DNA from: Lamprobacter sp964516305
GTDB taxonomy: Bacteria; Pseudomonadota; Gammaproteobacteria; Chromatiales; Chromatiaceae
Direction: 5' to 3'
Length of the DNA stretch: 21,017 nucleotides
NCBI GenBank assembly: GCA_964516305.1
Contig: CAZEZH010000049.1
Span: forward strand, 1-21,017
The notes beneath the pieces are model-generated. The model was given only the letters and a program-made list of their open reading frames with translations. It was not told where the DNA came from and made no database searches. The translations under genes were made by a program, and so were the position numbers. Positions within the stretch are counted from its first letter, which is position 1; the number at the start of each line of letters is the position of its first letter. Shown here in pieces: positions 1 through 7,556 of the stretch.

Positions 1-58
1 AGCGGGCTGTCGATGGCGCTGAGCTGCTCGGAAGTGTCGCGCCCTTCGTCGATCAAGA

Positions 59-106
59 TTCAACGACCAGGACGCTGATGTGTATAATTTAAGCACCTAA
101 TACACA
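59..106 (+). promoter_or_regulatory. vapBC promoter with autoregulatory operator
   Basis: A perfect -10 hexamer TATAAT lies at 83-88, with a weak -35-like TTCAAC at 59-64 (18-bp spacing). A perfect 7-bp inverted repeat, TGTGTAT (79-85) and ATACACA (100-106), separated by 14 bp, straddles the -10 and the expected start site. Antitoxins of the VapB type, usually with their VapC, bind such palindromes and repress their own operon. The position makes this the likely operator. The palindrome and -10 are seen directly; the regulatory role is inferred. Confidence 0.6.
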
Positions 107-120
107 GCAGAGGCGCAGCC

Positions 121-318
121 ATGCGGACGAATATTGTGATCGACGATCAGCTGATGGAGCGAGCCCTTATCGCCTCTGGCTACCAGACAAAGCGTGAGGC
201 GGTTGAGGCCGGACTGCGGCTACTGGTTCGACTGAAGGAGCAGGAGCGCATCCGTGCAGCCCGTGGCCGCCTGCCCTGGGAGGGTGACCTGGATGCGATG
301 CGGCGTGACGTCGCCTGA
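121..318 (+). CDS. vapB: VapB-family antitoxin (type II toxin-antitoxin)
   Basis: A 65-residue antitoxin that would neutralise the VapC RNase encoded next to it and bind the upstream operator. The N-terminus (MRTNIVIDDQLMERAL, then a TKREAVEAGLRLLVRL helix) fits a short DNA-binding and dimerisation domain of the VapB/DUF2191 type. The C-terminal RGRLPWEGDLDAMRRD is the tail that typically enters the toxin's active-site groove in this family. The ATG follows GCAGAGGCG, which supplies an acceptable Shine-Dalgarno. The stop overlaps the vapC start by one base (TGATG), so the two are translationally coupled. Family assignment is from recognisable motifs; binding is inferred from the family. Confidence 0.88.
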   Translation: MRTNIVIDDQLMERALIASGYQTKREAVEAGLRLLVRLKEQERIRAARGRLPWEGDLDAMRRDVA

Positions 319-731
319 TGGTCTTGGTCGACTCATCGGTTTGGATTGACTACTTCAATGGGGAAACCACCGCCGAGTGCGATGCGCTGGATGGGCTTCT
401 CGGCCGAGAGTTGGTGCTGATCGGGGATCTCATCCTTACCGAGGTTCTGCAGGGCTTTCGCACAGAGGCCGGCCACCGGGAGGCACGCGCGCTGCTCGAT
501 CCGCTGGGTTTTTGTCGACTGGGTGGGAGAGAGATCGCACTTGCGGCCGCTGATCACTCTCGGTTGATGCGGGGCAAAGGTGTCACGGTCCGCAAGACCA
601 TCGACGTGATCATCGGCAGTTACTGCATCCTGTACGATCTGGTCCTGTTGCACGCTGATCGGGATTTCGATGCGATGGAAAAGCACGTTGGCCTCAAGGT
701 CTATCGGTCAGCGTCAATGCATCTCGCCTAG
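318..731 (+). CDS. vapC: VapC-family PIN-domain ribonuclease toxin
   Basis: A 137-residue PIN-domain endoribonuclease, the toxin of the pair. VapC proteins cleave RNA, in known cases mostly tRNA or rRNA, using Mg2+ held by an acidic quartet. That quartet is visible here: D5 in MVLVDSSVWIDYF, E42 in LTEVLQGF, D96 in TIDVIIGSYC and D114 in LLHADRDF. Length is normal for the family, and no active-site residue is missing, so the toxin looks functional. It starts inside the vapB stop codon (TGATG). It converges with fliE 268 bp downstream and has no evident functional link to the flagellar genes. The RNA target cannot be read from the sequence. Confidence 0.92.
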   Translation: MVLVDSSVWIDYFNGETTAECDALDGLLGRELVLIGDLILTEVLQGFRTEAGHREARALLDPLGFCRLGGREIALAAADHSRLMRGKGVTVRKTIDVIIGSYCILYDLVLLHADRDFDAMEKHVGLKVYRSASMHLA

Positions 732-999
732 AGGGTACGTGGCAAACCCGGGAAGGACCACGTTTTAGCCCGGCTGGTTAGCAGGCGCATGGTGGTGATG
801 AGCGGGCGCCTGAGCAATGGTAGGTGTTCTATCTCGCTCTGCGCTGCAAGCATCCGATCGAAAGGCTCTCGATGAGTTTCTCGCCGTCTGCGAGGTCGAT
901 CAGCAGGATTCGGCACTGGGGTCGACCGGGTGTGACGCTGGAGCCGCAGCAGTTCCTCTCACCAGTGTTTGAAGAAGGTTGCTGGCCTCCAGCGGGGCC
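732..999. other. Spacer between convergent vapC and fliE, no gene called
   Basis: These 268 bases separate vapC from fliE, which converge here. I see no convincing gene. Short open frames exist on both strands, but none has a clear ribosome site or a recognisable domain. On the minus strand the fliE frame stays open for about 55 codons past the fliE stop and includes a protein-like stretch, CRILLIDLADGEKLIESL, without a start codon; it may be an eroded remnant. A weak hairpin near the vapC end is listed separately. Confidence 0.4.
737..766 (+). terminator. Possible terminator after vapC
   Basis: Inverted repeat ACGTGG (737-742) and CCACGT (758-763), with a 15-nt loop that contains the palindrome CCCGGG, followed by TTTT at 763-766. 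It lies just after the vapC stop. The stem is short and the T-run brief, so termination strength is doubtful. Confidence 0.3.
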
Positions 1000-1389
1000 T
1001 CAGACCTGCATCCGCATGACTTCTTTGTAGGCGGTGATCAGCCGGCTGCGTACCTGTTTGCCGAACTCGAAGGCGACGCTGGCCTTTTGGATGTCGATCA
1101 TCAGGTCGTTGAGGGTGACGTCCGGGTCTCCGGCCTGAAACGCCTTGCCTTTGTCGACCGCATCGATCTGTAGCGTATTGATGCGCTGAACGGCGTTGCG
1201 TAGCTCGGCGGCGAATCCGCCTGCTGGGGCTGGGCCGCTGCCCTGCCCTGCGCCATCGGCTGTGTGCAACGCGGCGCCCCTGGCTGCACCGGCCTGATTC
1301 GGCCCTGCAACGGGACTGGCGCCGCTGGCTTGGCTGGCGAGGATGCGCATGGTGGCGAGGGCGGGCTCGAGGCTGGGTGCGGTGCTCAT
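1000..1389 (-). CDS. fliE: Flagellar hook-basal body protein FliE
   Basis: 129-residue FliE, the small rod-base protein that joins the MS ring (FliF) to the proximal rod and is among the first substrates of the flagellar export gate. The C-terminal half is diagnostic: FAAELRNAVQRINTLQ, DPDVTLNDLMIDIQKASVAFEFGKQVRSRLITAYKEVMRMQV. The frame is open for 82 codons further upstream, but that part is compositionally unlike FliE and runs through the intergenic region. I therefore start at MSTAPSLEP, which gives a protein slightly longer than the usual 100-110 residues. No strong Shine-Dalgarno precedes this ATG. The N-terminal part up to about residue 60 is Ala/Gly-rich and variable. The gene diverges from fliF, as in enteric bacteria, rather than preceding it in the same operon as in Pseudomonas. 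Confidence 0.92.
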   Translation of the reverse strand: MSTAPSLEPALATMRILASQASGASPVAGPNQAGAARGAALHTADGAGQGSGPAPAGGFAAELRNAVQRINTLQIDAVDKGKAFQAGDPDVTLNDLMIDIQKASVAFEFGKQVRSRLITAYKEVMRMQV

Positions 1390-1698
1390 ACTGTTTGGCG
1401 GCGATGGTTGCTCTGGGTCCGGAGGGGCTTGGGGCTTACTCGGCGGATGGTGTCGCTGGCTTGAAGGTTGGAGCTTAACAGCCAGGGGCGGCTGAGCATC
1501 CGGACAAATAGTCCGTATAATCGCTGCTTTTCCGGCCTTTGTTATCGTCGCTTCAGTCTGACACTGTAGTACTTTACACTTCTTGTTGGATGGTCGACCA
1601 AATCCTCTGGACGACCGCTTGCCAACGACCCTCACCCTTTCATGTGCCTAATCGACGGAAACCAGGATGGCGACTAAAGCTTATCGCCGGAGGCGCGC
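1390..1698. other. Divergent fliE-fliF control region
   Basis: 309 bp between two divergent flagellar genes, so it should hold promoters for both directions. On the plus strand a sigma-54-like element lies at 1608-1623 (listed separately). A perfect TATAAT at 1516-1521 has only a poor -35 (TGAGCA, 17-bp spacing). I found no sigma-54 or sigma-28 match facing fliE. No gene is supported here; the open frame on the minus strand is only an upstream extension of fliE. Confidence 0.4.
1608..1623 (+). promoter_or_regulatory. Candidate sigma-54 promoter for the fliF operon
   Basis: TGGACGACCGCTTGCC has the invariant GG (-24) and GC (-12) of RpoN promoters with the obligatory 10-bp spacing, and matches TTGC exactly at the -12 side. 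The -24 side matches only TGG of TGGCACG. It lies about 75 bp upstream of the fliF start codon. Early flagellar operons of many polar-flagellated gammaproteobacteria use sigma-54 with a FleQ/FlrC-type activator, which makes the placement sensible. The activator is not in this window. Confidence 0.4.
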
Positions 1699-3471
1699 AT
1701 GAGCGAGGATACCGGTCGCCCTGCTGGCGGAGCTGGCGGCGCGGGCCAAGCCGGCGGCTCGGCTGGCCCTGGTGCAGGCCTGCTGCAGCGCTTGCCTGCC
1801 CCGCTCCGCGCCAATCTACCGCTCGTCTTTTTGGTGGGCGGTGCGGCCTTGGTGGCGCTGATCACGGCGTTGGTGCTCTGGACGCAGGGGCCAGATTACC
1901 GGGTGCTGTTCAGTAACCTGAGCGAGGCGGACGGCGGGCGCATCATCAGCGAGTTGGATGCACGCGGGGTGCCCTATCAATTCAGCCAGGGCGGGCAGGC
2001 GCTGTTGGTGCCGGCGGATCAGGTGCACAGTCTGCGCCTGCAACTGGCCGAACAAGGGCTGCCGCGCGGCGGTAATGTCGGCTTCGAGCTGATGGATACC
2101 CAGGCCTTTGGCATCAGCCAGTTTGCCGAGCAGGTGAATTTTCAGCGCTCGCTGGAGGGCGAGCTGGCGCGTTCGATCCAGTCGCTGGCCTCGGTGGAGG
2201 AAGCGCGTGTGCATATCGCGATGGCGCGGCCCTCGGTGTTTGTGCGCGAGAACGAGCCAGCCAAGGCCTCGGTAGTGTTGAACCTGTTTGGCGGCCGCTC
2301 ACTGAGCGAGGAGCAGGTAAGCGCGATTCGGCATCTGGTGGCGAGCAGCGTGCCGGATTTGTCGGCCGAAGAGGTGACCATTGTCGACCAACGCGGACGG
2401 ATGCTGTCGCAGGAGCCGAATCCAGATGATCTCGATGGGCAGCAGTTGCTGTATCGGGATGAGGTAGAGCGGTCGTATCAACAGCGCATCGAGAACATCC
2501 TGGCGCCGATCTTTGGCCGCGACCGGGTGCGGGCGCAGGTCTCGGCGGAGATCGACTTTTCCCAACGCGAGGAGACGCTAGAAAGCTTCGGACCGAATCA
2601 GCCGCCGAACGACGCGGCTGTGCGCAGTCGGCAATCGAACGTGAACTTTAGTGGGGATGAGGACAAGCTGGTGGGCGGCATTCCGGGCGCGCTGAGCAAC
2701 TCGCCGCCGGGGATAGCGCCGTCGCCGATTGAGCTGGAGCCACCGGATGACGAAGACGGAGCGGACGCGGACGCAGACGCGCAGGCCGATGGCGATGGCC
2801 CACCGCCGGAGGAGCCCACGACCAGCCTCGAGCGCGAGGATGTGATCAATTACGAGGTAGACCGCAGCGTGGCGCATGTGCGCAAGGAGCGCGGTCTGAT
2901 CCAGCGCCTGTCGGCGGCGGTGGTGGTGGACCATCGTATACAAAGGAACGATCTCGGAGAGCTCGAGTCGGTACCCCTGAGTGATGAGGAACTTACGCAG
3001 GTAGAGGGGTTGGCGCGGCAGGCAATGGGCTTTTCGGCGGAACGTGGCGACAGCATTGAGGTGGTGAATAGCGCGTTCAGCCGGCACGACGAGGCGGCCG
3101 CCTTGGAGTGGTGGCAGGAGCCTGAGCTGATGGAACTGGTGGTAGTGTTCGGCGAGCCGTTGCTCTGGCTGTTCCTGTTGTTGCTGGCGTATCTGCTGCT
3201 GCTACGGCCGTTCATCAAACACTACACCCGCCCACCGCAGCTGGAGGCGGCGACCAGCGCGGGCGTGAACGTGCAGATAGGCGGTGAGGACGATGATGAG
3301 AGCGAGACCGGCGCCGACGACGACGATGAGGATGAGCAACCATTAGAGCGCCCACGCCGCAACAAGGCCCTGGGCTATCAACAGAAGCTTGCTGAGCTCC
3401 GGCAAACGGCTCGTGAAGACCCACATATTGTGGCGCTGATTATCCGCAACTGGTTGAAACAAGACGACTAA
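1699..3471 (+). CDS. fliF: Flagellar MS-ring protein FliF
   Basis: 590-residue FliF, which forms the inner-membrane MS ring that houses the export gate and carries the C ring. Visible parts: Gly/Ala-rich N-tail (about 1-35), first membrane segment (about 40-61), ring-building motifs (DYRVLFSNLSEADGGRI, QAFGISQFAEQVNFQRSLEGELARSI, VEEARVHIAMARPSVFV), second membrane segment (about 480-502), and a C-terminal FliG-binding tail ending DPHIVALIIRNWLKQDD. Two strongly acidic low-complexity stretches stand out: one in the periplasmic part (about 348-375, Asp/Ala-rich with Pro) and one after the second membrane segment (about 531-550). The ATG follows CCGGAGGCG, a good Shine-Dalgarno. Its stop overlaps the fliG start by one base (TAATG), so MS ring and switch base are coupled. 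Confidence 0.97.
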   Translation: MSEDTGRPAGGAGGAGQAGGSAGPGAGLLQRLPAPLRANLPLVFLVGGAALVALITALVLWTQGPDYRVLFSNLSEADGGRIISELDARGVPYQFSQGGQALLVPADQVHSLRLQLAEQGLPRGGNVGFELMDTQAFGISQFAEQVNFQRSLEGELARSIQSLASVEEARVHIAMARPSVFVRENEPAKASVVLNLFGGRSLSEEQVSAIRHLVASSVPDLSAEEVTIVDQRGRMLSQEPNPDDLDGQQLLYRDEVERSYQQRIENILAPIFGRDRVRAQVSAEIDFSQREETLESFGPNQPPNDAAVRSRQSNVNFSGDEDKLVGGIPGALSNSPPGIAPSPIELEPPDDEDGADADADAQADGDGPPPEEPTTSLEREDVINYEVDRSVAHVRKERGLIQRLSAAVVVDHRIQRNDLGELESVPLSDEELTQVEGLARQAMGFSAERGDSIEVVNSAFSRHDEAAALEWWQEPELMELVVVFGEPLLWLFLLLLAYLLLLRPFIKHYTRPPQLEAATSAGVNVQIGGEDDDESETGADDDDEDEQPLERPRRNKALGYQQKLAELRQTAREDPHIVALIIRNWLKQDD

Positions 3472-4502
3472 TGAGCCCAGCCCAAACGAATGCCAACGAG
3501 AAGAATCTTGCCGACAGTATGAGCGGCGCGCGCCGCAGCGCGATCTTGATGTTGGCCTTGGATGACGATAGCGCGGCCGAGGTTTTCAAGCGCATGTCCC
3601 CGCAGGAGGTGCAGGAAGTCAGCACCCAGATGACCCAGCTGGACCAGGTCTCGCACGCGGAGATGAGCGCGGTACTGGATGCCTTCCAGCGCGAGCAGGA
3701 GGAGTTCGTCGCGCTGAACCTGAACTCCAGCGATCATATCCGCTCGGTGCTGAGCAAGGCGTTGGGCGAGGACCGGGCGGCGAGCTTGTTGGAAGACATC
3801 TTCGAGAGCAAGGGCGGCTCCGGCATCGACACACTGAACTTTATGGATGCGGCGGTGGTGGCGGAACTGATCCGCGACGAGCATCCGCAGATCATCGCGA
3901 CGGTGCTGGTGCATCTGGAGCGTCGGCAAGCGGCGGCGGTGTTGGAATTATTCGATGAGAAGCTGCGCAATGATGTGGTGCTGCGCGTCGCAACCTTCAG
4001 CGGCGTGCAGCCAGCGGCGCTGCAGGAACTCACCGAGGTACTCACTGGAATGCTCGATGGACAAACCTTGAAACGCAGCAAGATGGGCGGCGTGCGCACA
4101 GCGGCCGAGATCCTGAACATCATGAATTCGAATCAGGAGGAATCGGCTATCGAGACGGTGCGGGCGCACAGCGAGGATCTGGCGCAGAAGATCATCGACG
4201 AGATGTTCCTGTTCGAGAACCTCATCGAACTCGACGACCGCAGTATCCAGCTGTTGCTCAAGGAGATCGATACCGACAGCCTGGTGGTGGCCTTGAAGGG
4301 GGCGCCGGAGAATCTGGTGGAGACCTTCATGCGCAACATGTCGTCGCGGGCCGCGGAGATGATCCGCGAGGATATGGAGGCCCGAGGACCGATGCGGGTC
4401 TCGCAGGTGGAAGCCGAGCAGAAGGCAATTCTGCAGGTAGCGCGTCGCTTAGCAGACAGCGGCGAGATCATCATTGGCGGCGGCGAAGATGCCTATGTCT
4501 GA
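3471..4502 (+). CDS. fliG: Flagellar motor switch protein FliG
   Basis: 343-residue FliG, the C-ring protein that binds FliF with its N-domain and touches the stator with its C-domain to generate torque and switch direction. Visible features: N-terminal ARRSAILMLALDDDSAAEVFKRM, the middle-domain EHPQ motif at 137-140 (FliM contact), a GGVRTAAEILNIMN linker region, and the charged torque helix around D255-D256-R257 in LDDRSIQLLLKEID. The C-terminus GPMRVSQVEAEQKAIL...GGEDAYV is nearly that of E. coli. It starts within the fliF stop codon. A later in-frame Met (residue 17, MSGARRSA) would match shorter FliG proteins, but the one-base coupling favours the first ATG. fliH overlaps its 3' end. Confidence 0.98.
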   Translation: MSPAQTNANEKNLADSMSGARRSAILMLALDDDSAAEVFKRMSPQEVQEVSTQMTQLDQVSHAEMSAVLDAFQREQEEFVALNLNSSDHIRSVLSKALGEDRAASLLEDIFESKGGSGIDTLNFMDAAVVAELIRDEHPQIIATVLVHLERRQAAAVLELFDEKLRNDVVLRVATFSGVQPAALQELTEVLTGMLDGQTLKRSKMGGVRTAAEILNIMNSNQEESAIETVRAHSEDLAQKIIDEMFLFENLIELDDRSIQLLLKEIDTDSLVVALKGAPENLVETFMRNMSSRAAEMIREDMEARGPMRVSQVEAEQKAILQVARRLADSGEIIIGGGEDAYV

Positions 4503-5703
4503 AGCCGACGCCAAGATCAAGCGCGGCGAGGATGTGCCCTGGAAGCGCTGGCAGATGACGGCGCTGGATTCGCGGCGACGCCAGGATGGACGCGGGGGTG
4601 GGTCTGAGTCGGGTGCTGAGCCTGCTAGCACTAAGCCTGGCACCGCTGCGAGGGCCAAGGATGGAGGTGGCAAGGGATCGGGGCAGGGCCAGCAGGTCAA
4701 CGCGAGCACTGCCGGCAAGGGGCCTGCAGGCCGGCCAGCGCCGAATCCAGGGCCAGCGCTAGCAAAGGGTTCAGGACCGGCTGCTGCAAAGGCTGCTGGA
4801 TCGGCTCCAGCACCGGACGCAGCTAAGCGCAAGGCCAAAGGGGCTGCTGCAGGACAGACAGCGGCGGGCGCGGCAGGGAAAGCACCCGGGCAGCGCGGCG
4901 GGTTAGGCCAGAAGGCCGGGCAGCGCGGGCGGAATGGTCAGTCAGATGCTCAATCCGCGACGGCGTCTGACGCAGAAGGCACGGCCCTGGATGCGGAGCA
5001 CAAGCGTCTCCACGAGGCGGCGCGCAAGAAGGGACACGCCGAGGGACTCAAGGCCGGCCAGGCCGAGGGCTATGCCAAGGGTTTGGAGGAAGGCCGCAAG
5101 GCAGCACACGAGGAGTTGCAGCAGCAGATAGAAGCAGCGCTGAGGCCGGTGCAGCACCTTGCAGTCCATTTCAGCGATGCGCTCGCCTTGTTGAACAACG
5201 ACATGGCGAAGGACTTGGTCGAGCTCGCGCTGGTGACCGGACGACAGTTGGCCGGCGATGCACTGAATGCCAACCCGGAGCAGGTCGTAGACTTGGTGCG
5301 AGCCCTGCTGCATAGCGAGCCGGCGATGCACGGGAAACCGCGGCTCTGGCTGCACCCGCAAGACCACGATCTGGTCGATGAGTATCTCGGCAACGAACTC
5401 AAGGCCGCCGGCTGGGCGTTGCAGCCCGATGACCAAGTGAGCCGCGGCGGCTGCCGGGTGACCAGCGCCACCGGCGAGTTGGATGCCACCTGGGAGTCGC
5501 GCTGGGAGGCGGTCCGCCAGCAGGTGCGAGGCCGTCATTCAGCCAGTGAGCAGGCGTCGGCGGCGCAGGCCTTATTGGATGAGGCGCAAGCGGCGGTGCC
5601 ACAGGCGAGGACGCCCGAGGCACCGGAGCTAGAGTCTGAGCTGGAATCGGAGCCGGAGCCGAAGCTGGAACCGGAGGCTGCCGGGACTCAGGCCGACCAA
5701 TGA
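4489..5703 (+). CDS. fliH: Flagellar export ATPase regulator FliH, extra-long linker
   Basis: FliH, the peripheral stalk that holds the FliI ATPase and anchors it to the C ring through FliN and to FlhA. The 404 residues compare with about 228 in E. coli. Order: N-terminal tryptophan motif PWKRW (W18, W21), equivalent to the PWKTW anchor of E. coli FliH; an Ala/Gly/Lys/Pro low-complexity linker (about 35-160); an unbroken GxxxG run at G182, 186, 190, 194, 198 and 202; a C-terminal FliI-binding domain (about 205-360); and an acidic Glu/Pro tail. I start at ATG 4489, after GGCGGCGGCGAAG; ATG 4495 is an equal alternative. Both overlap the fliG end. The 3' end overlaps fliI by four bases (ATGA). 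Confidence 0.92.
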   Translation: MPMSEADAKIKRGEDVPWKRWQMTALDSRRRQDGRGGGSESGAEPASTKPGTAARAKDGGGKGSGQGQQVNASTAGKGPAGRPAPNPGPALAKGSGPAAAKAAGSAPAPDAAKRKAKGAAAGQTAAGAAGKAPGQRGGLGQKAGQRGRNGQSDAQSATASDAEGTALDAEHKRLHEAARKKGHAEGLKAGQAEGYAKGLEEGRKAAHEELQQQIEAALRPVQHLAVHFSDALALLNNDMAKDLVELALVTGRQLAGDALNANPEQVVDLVRALLHSEPAMHGKPRLWLHPQDHDLVDEYLGNELKAAGWALQPDDQVSRGGCRVTSATGELDATWESRWEAVRQQVRGRHSASEQASAAQALLDEAQAAVPQARTPEAPELESELESEPEPKLEPEAAGTQADQ

Positions 5704-7085
5704 GCACGATCGCCGAGAATCTGCACACCCAGCGTTGGCATCAGTCGCTGCATCGGGTGCGCGGGCGCATCGACAGCATCCCGCCCTGGCGCGCCAGTGG
5801 GCGGGTGATGCGCGCGACAGGGCTGATTATCGAGACGGTCGGGCTGCAGGTACCACTGGGCGGCGGCTGTTTGATCGAACTCCCCTCCCCCTTCGGCGAA
5901 GACGAGCCCCGCTTTGCTGAGGCCGAGGTGGTTGGATTCTCGGATGAGAAGCTATTCTTGATGCCGCTGGCGGGGGTGACCGGCCTGCAGCCCGGGGCAC
6001 GGGTGTTCGCGCTCGGAGAAGGGACACGCAGCAGTGCGCGGCGGTTTCCGCTGGGAGAGACGCTGCTTGGCCGCGTGGTGGATGGCAATGGCGAGCCACT
6101 GGACGGGATGGACGCGCTGGATGACGCGCCGCATGGACATCTGACGGTACCGCCGCTGAATCCCCTCTCGCGGGCGCCGATCGAGCAGCAGATCGATGTC
6201 GGCATCCGGGCCATCAATGCCTTGCTCAGCGTGGGCCGCGGTCAACGCATGGGCCTGTTCGCCGGGTCTGGTGTCGGCAAGTCGGTGTTGCTCGGGATGA
6301 TGGCGCGCTATACGCGCGCCGACGTCATCGTGGTCGGACTCATTGGTGAGCGCGGCCGCGAGGTGCAGGATTTCATCGACAACATCCTCGGTGAGGAGGG
6401 GCGACGTCGGGCGGTGGTGGTGGCGGCACCGGCGGATACCTCACCGCTGCAACGTTTGCAAGGGGCTGCCTACGCAACGCGGCTGGCCGAATGGTTTCGC
6501 GACCAAGGGCAGGCAGTGTTGCTGATCATGGACTCGCTGACCCGCTTTGCGATGGCACAGCGTGAGATTGCACTGGCTGTGGGTGAGCCGCCGGCCACTA
6601 AGGGCTATCCGCCCTCGGTCTTTGCAAAGTTGCCGCATCTGGTGGAGCGCGCGGGCAACGCGGCCCGCGGCGGCGGTTCGATCACGGCCTTCTATACTGT
6701 GCTAACGGAGGGTGACGATCAGCAGGACCCGATCGCGGACTCGGCGCGCGCCATCCTCGATGGCCATATCGTGCTCTCGCGCACGCTAGCCGATGCCGGG
6801 CATTACCCGGCGATCGATATCGAGAGCTCGATCAGCCGCGCGATGACCGCGATCGTGGACGATCGCCAACTGCGGCAGGCGCAACGTTTTAAACAATTGT
6901 TCTCGCGCTATCAGCGCAATCGCGATCTAATCAGTGTCGGTGCCTACAGCCCAGGGCATGACCCGGCCCTGGATGAGGCTATACAGCGGTATCCTCAGCT
7001 TGAGGGCTTTTTGCAACAGGGCATCGAAGAGGCGGCCAGTGTCCCGGACGCGCGGCAGGCACTGGCGACTGCGGTCGGACAGTAG
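5700..7085 (+). CDS. fliI: Flagellum-specific export ATPase FliI
   Basis: 461-residue FliI, the F1-beta-like hexameric ATPase that helps unload chaperones and feed substrates to the flagellar type III gate. The Walker A loop AGSGVGKS is at 188-195. The catalytic-glutamate motif GERGREV has E217 as the likely base. Walker B VLLIMD ends at D278. The downstream YPPSVFAKLPHLVERAG and GGGSITAFYTVLTEGDDQQDPIAD stretches are typical of type III ATPases. N- and C-domains are complete and length is normal. ATGA overlap with fliH couples ATPase to regulator; fliJ follows 12 bases after the stop. Confidence 0.98.
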   Translation: MSTIAENLHTQRWHQSLHRVRGRIDSIPPWRASGRVMRATGLIIETVGLQVPLGGGCLIELPSPFGEDEPRFAEAEVVGFSDEKLFLMPLAGVTGLQPGARVFALGEGTRSSARRFPLGETLLGRVVDGNGEPLDGMDALDDAPHGHLTVPPLNPLSRAPIEQQIDVGIRAINALLSVGRGQRMGLFAGSGVGKSVLLGMMARYTRADVIVVGLIGERGREVQDFIDNILGEEGRRRAVVVAAPADTSPLQRLQGAAYATRLAEWFRDQGQAVLLIMDSLTRFAMAQREIALAVGEPPATKGYPPSVFAKLPHLVERAGNAARGGGSITAFYTVLTEGDDQQDPIADSARAILDGHIVLSRTLADAGHYPAIDIESSISRAMTAIVDDRQLRQAQRFKQLFSRYQRNRDLISVGAYSPGHDPALDEAIQRYPQLEGFLQQGIEEAASVPDARQALATAVGQ

Positions 7086-7097
7086 TGGAGTAGATTG

Positions 7098-7556
7098 ATG
7101 ACAGCGCAAACCCCTCTGGACACCTTGACTGAGCTCGCCCGCGAGGCGCGGGACCAGGCTGGTCAGACGCTGGCCACCGAGCGCAACAACGAGCGCATGG
7201 TGGCGCAGCAGCTAGAGTCGCTAGGAACCTATCGCGCCGAGTATGCGCAACGGCTGCAGAGGGCGATGTGTGAAGGGATCGACCCCGCTACGATGCGCAA
7301 TTATCAGCAGTTTCTCAGTGCGCTCGACGACGCGCTCGCGCGCGCAAAACAGGCGTTGGCTGCCCAGCAACAGCGCGTGCTGAAGTCGCAGAAACAGTGG
7401 CAGAATGAGCAGTGTCGACTATCCTCTTATAATACATTGACAGAACGCCGAGCCTTGCAGGAACAACTCGCGGAAAATCGCCGAGAGCAGCGCCTAAATG
7501 ATGAGTTCGTCACAAACCGAGAGGTCCGACGTCTGTTACAAGAGCAGGATGTATGA
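7098..7556 (+). CDS. fliJ: Flagellar export stalk protein FliJ
   Basis: 152-residue, highly charged Gln/Arg/Glu-rich protein predicted to be an antiparallel coiled coil, as expected of FliJ, the central stalk of the FliI ring, analogous to F1-gamma, that links it to FlhA. Recognisable pieces are EQLAENRREQRLNDEFVTN near the C-terminus and a heptad-like pattern through most of the length. Sequence identity in this family is low, so the call relies on length, coiled coil and its place directly after fliI. A TTG three bases earlier is possible, but ATG 7098 is preceded by GGAG (7087-7090) at ideal spacing. Confidence 0.88.
   Translation: MTAQTPLDTLTELAREARDQAGQTLATERNNERMVAQQLESLGTYRAEYAQRLQRAMCEGIDPATMRNYQQFLSALDDALARAKQALAAQQQRVLKSQKQWQNEQCRLSSYNTLTERRALQEQLAENRREQRLNDEFVTNREVRRLLQEQDV

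Noticed and set aside
1..58. Possible coding traces at the left edge, on either strand (for example ILIDEGRDTSEQLSAIDSP on minus)
   Set aside because: Too short, with stop codons close by and no recognisable family; cannot be assigned.
824..916. Protein-like stretch (CRILLIDLADGEKLIESL) on the minus strand downstream of fliE
   Set aside because: No start codon or ribosome site, frame ends after about 55 codons, and no family recognised; at most a remnant.
1390..1635. FliE frame open for 82 further codons upstream of the chosen start
   Set aside because: The extension is Pro/Gln/Arg-rich, unlike any FliE, and would occupy the divergent promoter region; FliE is normally about 100-110 residues.
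2578..3087. Long antisense open frames across fliF and other GC-rich genes
   Set aside because: Codon-shadow frames opposite well-identified genes, with no domain and Arg/Pro-rich composition.
7095..7097. TTG as the fliJ start
   Set aside because: ATG three bases later has better spacing from GGAG and is the stronger start codon.
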